From assembly GCA_963678855.1 (NCBI GenBank), contig OY787448.1, positions 992,001-1,056,000 of the forward strand: a stretch of DNA of 64,000 bases, in the 5' to 3' direction. Both the position numbers and the translations under genes were made by a program. Origin of the DNA: F22 sp963678855 (GTDB taxonomy: Bacteria > Bacteroidota > Bacteroidia > Bacteroidales > Bacteroidaceae). The notes beneath the pieces were generated by a model. That model saw nothing but the letters and a program-made list of their open reading frames with translations. It was not told the DNA's origin and did not search any database. Positions 56,631-64,000 of this stretch are shown here, one piece after another. The stretch's first letter is position 1. Each line of letters starts with the position of its first letter.

Positions 56631-56664
56631 TAAATGATGCATATACGCCTACATGCATCATTTA
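56631..56664 (-). terminator. Hairpin between the HTCS gene and the PUL operon
   Basis: A perfect 12-bp stem, TAAATGATGCAT (56631-56642) with 56653-56664, and a 10-base loop lie 27 bases after the sensor stop. There is no T run, so it is either a weak terminator or a regulatory site. Confidence 0.45.
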
Positions 56665-56690
56665 TACCCATATATTGCAACAATGCTATC

Positions 56691-59600
56691 CTATTCTTCC
56701 TCTTTAATATAAGAAGATGGAGAGACTTTATATACCTCTTTAAACTGCTTTGAAAAATATTTGGGGGTATTAAAGCCTACAGCATATGAAACTTCCGATA
56801 CATTCATCTCTCCTTGCTTAAGTAGATGTGCTGCTGTCTTTAACCTAACTAAACGAATGAACTCAACAGGGGATTTTCCAGTTATGAAAGTCAGCTTCTT
56901 GTATAGATGTGCACGGCTTATACCAAGTTCATTACTCAGAATTTCAACAGATAGATTATCATCTCTCAAATGATCCTGTACATACCGTAAAGCATTCGTT
57001 AGAAAAAGTTCATCAGAAGCACTCAAATCCATACGATTTGGTTCAACATATGCTCGATACTGAAATTTTTCTTGTTGCAAACGATTCTTATCTAACAAAT
57101 ACTCAATTCTTAAGTTCAATACATCCCAGTCAAAAGGTTTACTGATATAATCATCTGCTCCTAAAGATAATACTTCCACCCTACTCTCATCATCTGTACA
57201 AGCCGTGAGCATAATCACTGGGATGTGTGCTGTACGCACATCCTGTTTGATTAACTGACAAAGCTTTACACCATCCATTTTAGGCATCATTTTATCTAAG
57301 ATAATGATATCTGGCATCAATGTAGGAATAATCTCCCACGCCTCTACACCATCAGCAGCGGACTCTAGATGATAGTATGTTTTTAATGTATCCAATAGAT
57401 ATTCTCTAAAATCATCGTCATCATCCACTATCAAAACCAATTCATTATGGACAGGCACAACTAATTCAGATATGCCGCTGGATTTCTCCAATGTATTTGC
57501 AGAAGATATCTGTACATTTTTTATACGACACTCCTGCTTTTCTATTGTCACAGGAATAGTAATAGAAAATACACATCCATTAGCCTCGTTCTCATTATGA
57601 TGCAATGTAATGGAACCTCCTAAGACCTCAACATATTTCTTGACTAAATATAAACCTATACCAGTTCCAGTTATACCAGATTTTGCTAAAGTGTTATCTC
57701 CATTTCTATAGAAACGATTAAATACAAAAGGTTGATCTTCAGTTGGGATTCCAGGGCCATTATCAATTATCGTTAGATTCAAACTAGACATGCCATCAGC
57801 ATTCTCTTCACAAATAGTAGCAAATTTCACCTGAACACATACATTTTCCCCACCATACTTAAGTGCATTAGACAATAAATTGGTAAGTATTTTTTCTACC
57901 AAATCACTATCATAAACACATGATAAACTTTGTGGTCCTTCTACAAGTAATTCTGCCTGTTGCTGCTCAGCAGTAAACTTAAACTTATTAACAACTTCCA
58001 AAATCTGATCCGATATATCATGCACTTGTAAATTAACTTTGGTACCTGAAGCATCTATTTTACGATAATCAAGAATCTGGTTGACTAGGTTCATCAAGTA
58101 AGTACCATGTTGTTGCATGATTTTCATTTGTTTCCGCACACTTCCTAAGTCATCAGTGTTTAAACAGCGTTGTAATGGTCCCAAAATTAAAGATAGAGGA
58201 GTACGTATTTCATGTGAAATATCAGTAAAAAACTGCAGCTTCAATTTAGTTAGTTCTTTTTCTTTTTGAGCCTCATATGACAACTGCAATATTTGATATT
58301 TTTGTTGTAAATGATGACGCACAAGCATGAAAGCACTTAATATTAAGAGAATAAAAAGTACAACATACAAACAATAAGCCCACCAAGTAAGCCACATAGG
58401 TGGTCTTACATGAATGTTCAGCTTGACTTGATTACTTTGATAATATCCAGTGGGATTATGCAAACGCAATTTAAGTGTATAATCACCAGGTTCTAGATTC
58501 ATAAAATGGATTTCATTCAATCCTTTCTTTATTGGTACCCACTGCTCTTGCACATCTGTCAGCCAATATTCAAATTGTTGCTCAGGTGCACTAATCACAT
58601 GACTGGTGTATGCAGAAATCGAAAAAACGTTTTCGTTATACTCCAAAGTTATATTAGATAATTCAGAGATTGATTTTTCCAACAGTACTCTTCCATTGTA
58701 TTCATCACCTACACTTATTTTTCGTCCCTTAAGATACAAGTCTTTCAAATAGACATGCACATACTCAGTATAATCCTTCATTTTTTCAGGATACAAACAA
58801 GTAACACCTTTTCCACCTCCAATCCAAAATCTACCCTTAATATCTAATCCAATAGCTCGTTGATTAAAAGCAGAGTTCTGAATATAATTTTGACGTCCAT
58901 ATGCACGTAATTCAAAGGAATATAAACCAACTTCTTCCTGATTCTCTGTCACTGATACAAGCCATACTTGATTGGCACAAGCTATACAAATATGTCCATC
59001 ATTATCTTCGATGATACCTGAAAATTTGGTGTGCTTCTTATTTTTTAGGAAGGGCAAATCAATAAGAGTTTCTCGCTTAGTATCATACACATAAACTTGA
59101 GTACGCGTGAGTACCCACAATAACCCACGAGAATCATAGTAAACTTGTATGGCAATATTTCGATTCATCATGTGTGCCTTAAACTGAGCATCTCCGATAT
59201 ACTCAAAAGTCTGTGTCTTTCTATGAAAAGCACACACGCCATTTGAAGTTCCAATGTATAAAACATCATCGTTCCCTGGTGAAATAGAATATAACACATC
59301 TGAAGGAAGCATTTTATGCTGGTCCATCTTATACGTTGTAAAGACATTTTCTTTGGGATTAAACCTCTGTAATCCACCGCCTAAAGTTGCTAACCATAGC
59401 ATTTGGTCCTCATCTTGATAAATATCCCATACATTATTACTAGATAAACTATTATGATTCCCTGGAATATTTTTGTATTGGGTCACTTTCCCATTTTTAA
59501 GATGTGCTAATCCTCCCCAAAACTGTCCAATCCACAAGGAATTATCATCATCTTCACATAGGCTTACAACAACATTAGATGAAATACTAGTCGAAGTATA

Positions 59601-60755
59601 AGAATTATATTGTTCTTCAACTCTATTTGTATTTTGATTATATAACAGTAATCCATGTTCATTGGTTCCTAACCAACATCCTTTTTCTGTAGGTAGTACA
59701 GCGGTTACATCTGGTACATATCGTAGGTTGTCTGTAGAAACACCTAGATAATCCCTCACATAATCCACCTGTTTATTAACGTGGTATGCTACTCCTCTCT
59801 TGTACCCTCCTAACCACATCACATTATGATTATCTTCAAATAGACATAAGATATTATTATGTGGAATAGAATGAGATGACTCCACTTTTAGATCCGAATT
59901 TTCGTTTTCATTTATAGGGTGTACAATAAGTACTCCCGCATGATCAGTAGCTACCCAAAGTAATCCATTATTATCTAATAACAAATCATTAATAATATAA
60001 TCAGTTAGTACTCTATCATACCTTTGAGTTGATGGGAAATAACGTACTACTCCCTTTCCACCTGAAAGATAATAATAATAAGTTCCTACTTTATCTACAT
60101 ATAGCTTTGCCTGATCATTTACTGGATGCGATTTAGAAAAATCAGCTTTAATCACCAATGTATTATTTTCAAGGCCAAGTACACGTCCTTTGGAAGTTAA
60201 GAAAAGCATTTGATTATCTGCTTTGTCAATGATATATCCATCTTCTTTAGCAAAAGAAAAAGTGCGAAATTCTTGAGACGTACAATCATATCGTTTTATA
60301 TCTTGAAAACCTTGCAGACAAAACCAAATATAATCTTTATCACTATACATCTGGTGAATTTCAGCAATAGATAACATCCTATTATAAACCTCCATCGCAC
60401 TATTTTTCACGACGCTATGACTTATTGGATCAAAAAAAGAATATCCAGTTGAAGTAGTCAATAAGAACAAGTTATTAGGAGCAATAGATATATTAAAAAT
60501 GTTATTATCTGGTAAGGAAAAAGGAATGGCTTCATCATGGTAGAATAGAGTTGTTTCATAACCATCAAAACAATTCAAGCCATTAGAAGTAGCAACCCAA
60601 AGTACACCATGTGCATCTTTACAGATTGAATTTACTTCTTCATCAGAAAAGAATTGACTCGCTTGTAAAGGCACAAAATGCCTATTATCAGCTTCTACAT
60701 CAAAAGCTAACAGACAAAATAGAATCACATACAACAAGGCATTATGTTTTTTCAT
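56691..60755 (-). CDS. Hybrid two-component system sensor/regulator (HTCS)
   Basis: The 1354-residue inner-membrane protein fuses a complete signalling chain. After a signal sequence come periplasmic beta-propeller repeats (about 30-690, with units like NNGLLWVATDHAG) and a Y_Y_Y domain. A membrane helix follows (about 788-813). The histidine kinase has His848 in FFTDISHEIRTP and an ATPase domain (NLLSNALKYGG, DNGPGIP). The receiver has Asp1154 in IIILDKMMPKMDG. An AraC-type DNA-binding domain ends the protein (from about 1250, LGISRAHLYKKL). HTCS proteins bind oligosaccharide in the periplasm and switch on the adjacent PUL. It has its own promoter and so should be made constitutively. Confidence 0.97.
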   Translation of the reverse strand: MKKHNALLYVILFCLLAFDVEADNRHFVPLQASQFFSDEEVNSICKDAHGVLWVATSNGLNCFDGYETTLFYHDEAIPFSLPDNNIFNISIAPNNLFLLTTSTGYSFFDPISHSVVKNSAMEVYNRMLSIAEIHQMYSDKDYIWFCLQGFQDIKRYDCTSQEFRTFSFAKEDGYIIDKADNQMLFLTSKGRVLGLENNTLVIKADFSKSHPVNDQAKLYVDKVGTYYYYLSGGKGVVRYFPSTQRYDRVLTDYIINDLLLDNNGLLWVATDHAGVLIVHPINENENSDLKVESSHSIPHNNILCLFEDNHNVMWLGGYKRGVAYHVNKQVDYVRDYLGVSTDNLRYVPDVTAVLPTEKGCWLGTNEHGLLLYNQNTNRVEEQYNSYTSTSISSNVVVSLCEDDDNSLWIGQFWGGLAHLKNGKVTQYKNIPGNHNSLSSNNVWDIYQDEDQMLWLATLGGGLQRFNPKENVFTTYKMDQHKMLPSDVLYSISPGNDDVLYIGTSNGVCAFHRKTQTFEYIGDAQFKAHMMNRNIAIQVYYDSRGLLWVLTRTQVYVYDTKRETLIDLPFLKNKKHTKFSGIIEDNDGHICIACANQVWLVSVTENQEEVGLYSFELRAYGRQNYIQNSAFNQRAIGLDIKGRFWIGGGKGVTCLYPEKMKDYTEYVHVYLKDLYLKGRKISVGDEYNGRVLLEKSISELSNITLEYNENVFSISAYTSHVISAPEQQFEYWLTDVQEQWVPIKKGLNEIHFMNLEPGDYTLKLRLHNPTGYYQSNQVKLNIHVRPPMWLTWWAYCLYVVLFILLILSAFMLVRHHLQQKYQILQLSYEAQKEKELTKLKLQFFTDISHEIRTPLSLILGPLQRCLNTDDLGSVRKQMKIMQQHGTYLMNLVNQILDYRKIDASGTKVNLQVHDISDQILEVVNKFKFTAEQQQAELLVEGPQSLSCVYDSDLVEKILTNLLSNALKYGGENVCVQVKFATICEENADGMSSLNLTIIDNGPGIPTEDQPFVFNRFYRNGDNTLAKSGITGTGIGLYLVKKYVEVLGGSITLHHNENEANGCVFSITIPVTIEKQECRIKNVQISSANTLEKSSGISELVVPVHNELVLIVDDDDDFREYLLDTLKTYYHLESAADGVEAWEIIPTLMPDIIILDKMMPKMDGVKLCQLIKQDVRTAHIPVIMLTACTDDESRVEVLSLGADDYISKPFDWDVLNLRIEYLLDKNRLQQEKFQYRAYVEPNRMDLSASDELFLTNALRYVQDHLRDDNLSVEILSNELGISRAHLYKKLTFITGKSPVEFIRLVRLKTAAHLLKQGEMNVSEVSYAVGFNTPKYFSKQFKEVYKVSPSSYIKEEE

Positions 60756-60807
60756 GCAGGGTTTAATTATTAGGTTTATACAATTAGACTGAGATTCATT
60801 GGTTAAA

Positions 60808-60839
60808 CAAATATACCATTATATTAGGAAACACACAAA
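60808..60839 (-). promoter_or_regulatory. Promoter of the HTCS gene
   Basis: On the minus strand TTTG (60836-60839), 20 bases, TATATTTG (60808-60815). Perfect consensus, so no activator should be needed. Confidence 0.65.
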
Positions 60840-60904
60840 CATTTTCTTACGTACGCTCTCCAATAAGCTAAGACAACACAATACAGAAATATCAATGTGT
60901 AGAA

Positions 60905-60942
60905 ATACGAGCCATAAGACTAGAAGCCTTTATGGCTCGTAT
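60905..60942 (-). terminator. Terminator of the GH43 gene
   Basis: A perfect 13-bp stem, ATACGAGCCATAA (60905-60917) with 60930-60942, and a 12-base loop. On the minus strand a short T-rich stretch follows. Confidence 0.7.
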
Positions 60943-60959
60943 ATTTAAGGTTGTTATAA

Positions 60960-62552
60960 TTACAAATCCTTCACTCTATACCAATCAAAAGCAGACACAC
61001 CTCGCCCATTCTGAGATTGGGCAAATAATGCGAAATAAACTCCTGTAAATCCACCAGCCGTTTCACTACTTAGATAGCGCGTATCTAGACCTATAAGAAG
61101 TTTGTCGTTACAATAAAAATTATACACATATTTGTCAGACACAACCTTTAAAGTAGCTGAATCTGATAAAACACGCATCTCTTTAGCAACATAGTTGATT
61201 CGACCTATCCGAACATGAACCTGTATATAAGTACCATCTTTTTTCTGAATAAGCTGTAAATCATAATGATGTGTTGGATTTTGAAAAACAGTCAAACCAG
61301 TTTGAAACATTTCACCTGACTGCATGAGCTGCACACTAGTAGATACTTCCTGTGACAACTGGGTTTGACGAGTTCCCACAAATGTAGGGGAATCAATATC
61401 ACTAATTTGAATCTTGCTTGCTTTCAAAACTAAATGCCCAGGTTTTTCTTTTAAACTATAGTTTTCGAAATGTGGGTTACGTATGTAGTTCCAAGCACAA
61501 TCAAGTTTTGATTCTGAAAAGTTTGTAGAAGCATTGTTGACATTCTCTTTATATGGAGTTTGAGGCAATGTCTTAGTCATCATAAGAGTATCAACGGATC
61601 CTTTATTATTCACGACTGGCCAAGCTCCTTCTCCCCAATGAACCGGTGCTAAAAAAGTTTCTCTTCCCATAACATGGTGATCACCATCTCCCGTACGAAA
61701 ACCTAAAAAGACAGTCCACCATGACCCATCATGAGCTTGAATAAAATCAGCATGTCCTGTTCCCTGTATTTGATTGTATTCAACAGTTCTTCTCGAGTGA
61801 GTTAAAATAGGATTAGCAGGATTGCTTGTATAAGGTCCATAAATATCTGTTGCCCTTGCTACAGTAACTTTGTGTGCATATTCTGTTCCTCCCTCTGCAA
61901 TGACTAAATAATAATAGCCATCTTTTTTGTAAATATGAGGAGCTTCTGGATGCCTACCACCTGTACCATACCAAATACACTTTGTGGGACTTAATTGTTT
62001 ACCAGTTATCGGATCTATTTCGCACAAACCGATACCACCATTAGGGTTACTTACTAAATAACAGGTTTCGTTTTCCCAAAATAGGGATGGGTCAATTCCT
62101 TTTTGTTCTATCCAAACGGGATCAGACCAGTCACCAGCTGGATCAGTAGCATGTACTATAAAATTTCCTTTTCCACTAGTATTGGTTGTAATCATATAGA
62201 ACATCCCATTGTGATATCTAATTGTAGGAGCATAAATTCCCCCAGACACCCAACATTTATTAAGTTTTAGTTGAGATTTTCTAGTAAGACAGTGCCCTAT
62301 CTTCTTCCAATGAATAAGATCTTTTGAGTGAAATATTGGAACCCCTGGAAAATATTCAAAACTACTTGTGACTAAGTAATAATCACTATCTTTTCGACAG
62401 ACGCTAGGGTCAGGATGAAATCCAGGAATTACTGGATTACTGTATCCAAAATTTGTTTTTTCTTGTGCTGAAATAGGTTGTGCCGTGACAACAAGGCACA
62501 AATTCACTACAAGGACACTTAACATGCCCCATAAAGAATGCATTCTCTCCAT
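60960..62552 (-). CDS. GH43 arabinofuranosidase/beta-xylosidase
   Basis: The 530-residue enzyme has a signal peptide (ending ISAQE) and the five-bladed propeller start NPVIPGFHPDPSV, with catalytic base Asp48. The pKa-modulating Asp is in GIDPSLFWEN and the acid Glu in GRHPEAPHIY. A C-terminal beta-sandwich (about 335-530, LSQEVSTSVQLMQSGEMFQTG) belongs to the GH43 C2-type accessory domain. Similar GH43s occur in xyloglucan loci and take arabinose or xylose from side chains. It has its own promoter and terminator and is outside the main operon. Confidence 0.9.
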   Translation of the reverse strand: MERMHSLWGMLSVLVVNLCLVVTAQPISAQEKTNFGYSNPVIPGFHPDPSVCRKDSDYYLVTSSFEYFPGVPIFHSKDLIHWKKIGHCLTRKSQLKLNKCWVSGGIYAPTIRYHNGMFYMITTNTSGKGNFIVHATDPAGDWSDPVWIEQKGIDPSLFWENETCYLVSNPNGGIGLCEIDPITGKQLSPTKCIWYGTGGRHPEAPHIYKKDGYYYLVIAEGGTEYAHKVTVARATDIYGPYTSNPANPILTHSRRTVEYNQIQGTGHADFIQAHDGSWWTVFLGFRTGDGDHHVMGRETFLAPVHWGEGAWPVVNNKGSVDTLMMTKTLPQTPYKENVNNASTNFSESKLDCAWNYIRNPHFENYSLKEKPGHLVLKASKIQISDIDSPTFVGTRQTQLSQEVSTSVQLMQSGEMFQTGLTVFQNPTHHYDLQLIQKKDGTYIQVHVRIGRINYVAKEMRVLSDSATLKVVSDKYVYNFYCNDKLLIGLDTRYLSSETAGGFTGVYFALFAQSQNGRGVSAFDWYRVKDL

Positions 62553-62620
62553 GTTTTTCTTTTTTAGTTAGAATTTAATTATAAATCGAATGCCAAGTAA
62601 ATATAGATTTGTGATAGATG

Positions 62621-62650
62621 CAAAAGTAATAATAATTTCCGATAGTACAA
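62621..62650 (-). promoter_or_regulatory. Promoter of the GH43 gene
   Basis: On the minus strand TTG (62648-62650), 19 bases, TACTTTTG (62621-62628). The leader would be about 60 bases. Confidence 0.55.
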
Positions 62651-62736
62651 TACTCATCACAAAATTATTGTCTGAAATAACACAATTGTTCTTCTTAAAA
62701 ACAAACTCCACCTTATTCATATTTATATAGTGTATA

Positions 62737-62778
62737 ACAAAAAAACAGGCCACAAGACTTGAAGCCTCATGACCTGTT
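62737..62778 (-). terminator. Terminator of gcvP
   Basis: On the minus strand a 15-bp stem (62764-62778 with 62744-62758) with four G-U pairs and a 5-base loop is followed by a T run. Confidence 0.8.
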
Positions 62779-62802
62779 GATAACAGCATTTAAGATATCA
62801 AT

Positions 62803-62820
62803 TAGTGTAAATTTACACTA
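62803..62820. repeat. Perfect 18-bp palindrome behind gcvP
   Basis: TAGTGTAAATTTACACTA is self-complementary. It lies between the gcvP stop and its terminator. Confidence 0.6.
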
Positions 62821-62825
62821 TAAGA

Positions 62826-62844
62826 AAGAATGATTATCATTCTT
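62826..62844. repeat. Perfect 19-bp palindrome behind gcvP
   Basis: AAGAATGAT-T-ATCATTCTT, five bases from the previous palindrome. Its centre resembles a Fur-box half pattern, but the position behind a gene argues for a 3' UTR role. Confidence 0.6.
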
Positions 62845-62867
62845 CAAACTAATCTTCATTTTATCAT

Positions 62868-64000
62868 TTACAATTTTCCGTATCTAGTTGGCAACAAATG
62901 TCTATCTCCCAGAGTGTTGTCGACACGAGAAACATTCACCCAGAACTTATTGGCACGTACTTCTTCATTTGGATACACCGCTTGCTCGCGAGAATAAGGG
63001 TGTGACCAATAGTTAGCTACTGCTTCATATTCAGGGTGTGGCGCATTGACTAATACATTGTCTTCCTTAGGGAATTCGCCAGAAGCTACTTCGTGAATCT
63101 CTTCCCAAATACCACGCATCGCCAAAATAAATCTATCAAGTTCGGCTAAGCTTTCACTTTCAGTAGGCTCAATCATCAGCGTGCCTGCGACAGGGAAGGA
63201 AAGTGTAGGCGCATGGTATCCATAATCGATAAGCCGTTTTGCGATATCACTAACTGTAATACCTGTAGTCTCAGCGACACGACGGCATTCTAGAATCAGT
63301 TCATGCCCTACATAACCATTAGCTCCACGATATACAATACCATAAGTATCTTCCAAAGCTTTAGCAATATAGTTGGAACTCAACAAGGCTTGTTGTGTAG
63401 CACGCTTCAAGCCGTCAGCTCCCATCATACAAAGATAGCCATAGGTGATACTCATCACACCAGCACTACCATAAGGTGCACTAGAAATTTGAATGCCACC
63501 ATTGCCCCACTCAGTATGTGTTGGTGCAAATGGAATAAGATGTTCTTGGATACCTACAGCTCCTACACCAGGACCACCACCACCATGAGGAATAGCAAAG
63601 GTCTTATGAAGATTCAAGTGACAAACGTCTGCACCAATAAATCCTGGAGAAGTCAACCCTGTTTGTCCATTCATATTGGCACCATCCATATACACTTGTC
63701 CACCGACTTCATGCACGGCATCACACATATGGCGGATAGCCACCTCAAAAATACCATGAGTGGATGGATAGGTAATCATAAAGGCTGCAATATCACTAGC
63801 ATGTTCTGCAATCAATCTATCGAAATCGGCAATATCTACATTACCATTTTCGTCCGACTTGATGTGCAAGATTTCATATCCAGCTTGTATAGCAGATGCA
63901 GGATTTGTACCATGAGCAGAATTTGGAATAAGCACATATTTTCTATGGCCTTCTCCTTTACTCTTCAAGTACTCACGAATCATGCGCAAACCAGCATACT
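62868..64000 (-). CDS. gcvP: Glycine dehydrogenase (decarboxylating), C-terminal part
   Basis: The frame is open to the window edge. It reads YAGLRMIREYLKSKGEGH and continues for about 377 residues to the stop at 62868. This is the C-terminal domain of the P-protein of the glycine cleavage system, a PLP enzyme that decarboxylates glycine and passes the aminomethyl group to lipoyl-GcvH. The PLP lysine is in LNLHKTFAIPHGGGGPG, preceded by PNSAHGTNPAS and YMDGANMNGQ. The apparent start codon at 63989 is a TTG inside the gene, so the true start lies outside the window. Confidence 0.95.
   Translation of the reverse strand, partial: YAGLRMIREYLKSKGEGHRKYVLIPNSAHGTNPASAIQAGYEILHIKSDENGNVDIADFDRLIAEHASDIAAFMITYPSTHGIFEVAIRHMCDAVHEVGGQVYMDGANMNGQTGLTSPGFIGADVCHLNLHKTFAIPHGGGGPGVGAVGIQEHLIPFAPTHTEWGNGGIQISSAPYGSAGVMSITYGYLCMMGADGLKRATQQALLSSNYIAKALEDTYGIVYRGANGYVGHELILECRRVAETTGITVSDIAKRLIDYGYHAPTLSFPVAGTLMIEPTESESLAELDRFILAMRGIWEEIHEVASGEFPKEDNVLVNAPHPEYEAVANYWSHPYSREQAVYPNEEVRANKFWVNVSRVDNTLGDRHLLPTRYGKL

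Larger units (their letters stand above)
35896..62552 (-). other. Polysaccharide utilization locus, xyloglucan type
   Basis: Eleven minus-strand genes. GH31, GH2, GH3, SusC, SusD, glycan-binding protein, GH5, GH95 and esterase form one probable operon (gaps of 28 bases or less, some overlapping). The sensor/regulator and GH43 upstream have their own promoters. Together GH5, GH31, GH2, GH95, GH3 and GH43 match the linkages of fucogalacto-xyloglucan. The substrate call is an inference from families. Confidence 0.75.

Noticed and set aside
62568..62789. 73-residue open frame between GH43 and gcvP
   Set aside because: Overlaps the gcvP terminator and the GH43 promoter; low-complexity hydrophobic translation.

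Overview
The window comes from a bacterium of the order Bacteroidales (Bacteroides/Prevotella type). The evidence is a SusC/SusD pair, a hybrid two-component system, a BACON-domain glycanase, several Bacteroidales-only hypothetical families, and promoters of the Bacteroidetes form (-33 TTTG or TTG, 19-21 bases, -7 TAnnTTTG) in front of many genes. The DNA is AT-rich. I found no rRNA, tRNA, insertion sequence or CRISPR array.

Left part (1-35.9 kb), mostly housekeeping. It starts with the 5' end of cstA (minus), a divergent AAA-type ATPase, pyruvate:ferredoxin oxidoreductase (nifJ), amylomaltase (malQ) and folB. prmA follows on the minus strand. Next come two envelope genes: an exported Ser/Arg-rich repeat protein and a FadL/OMPP1-like outer-membrane protein with two EF-hand-type loops. 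An NhaC antiporter and a YgjP-like metalloprotease form a pair. Then come threonine aldolase, groEL/groES, a coiled-coil zinc-ribbon protein with a Nif3 protein, rsmE with a nucleoside MFS permease, a small membrane protein/wHTH regulator pair with two palindromic operators, nhaA, a DUF4831 protein, a flavin-binding split-barrel protein, yebC, pheT, pyrBI, eno and a secreted C45-type Ntn hydrolase.

Right part (35.9-62.6 kb), a polysaccharide utilization locus on the minus strand. Reading from its promoter, the order is GH31, GH2, GH3, SusC, SusD, surface glycan-binding protein, GH5 with two BACON domains, GH95 and an SGNH O-acetylesterase. These nine genes are separated by 28 bases or less. 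A hybrid two-component sensor/regulator and a GH43 enzyme lie just upstream as separate transcription units. This enzyme set fits acetylated fucogalacto-xyloglucan: GH5 cuts the backbone at the cell surface, the binding proteins and SusCD import oligosaccharides, and GH31 (alpha-xylosidase), GH2 (beta-galactosidase), GH95 (alpha-L-fucosidase), GH3 (beta-glucosidase), GH43 (arabinofuranosidase or xylosidase) and the esterase strip them. The window ends in the 3' part of gcvP.

Beyond the genes, the most unusual structure is three intergenic arrays, each with exactly 22-bp period but a different sequence (8748-8835, 15957-16022, 24418-24496). Other signals are a pair of palindromes around the promoter of the regulator operon, probable leaderless transcripts for prmA and nhaC, and tandem perfect palindromes behind gcvP.
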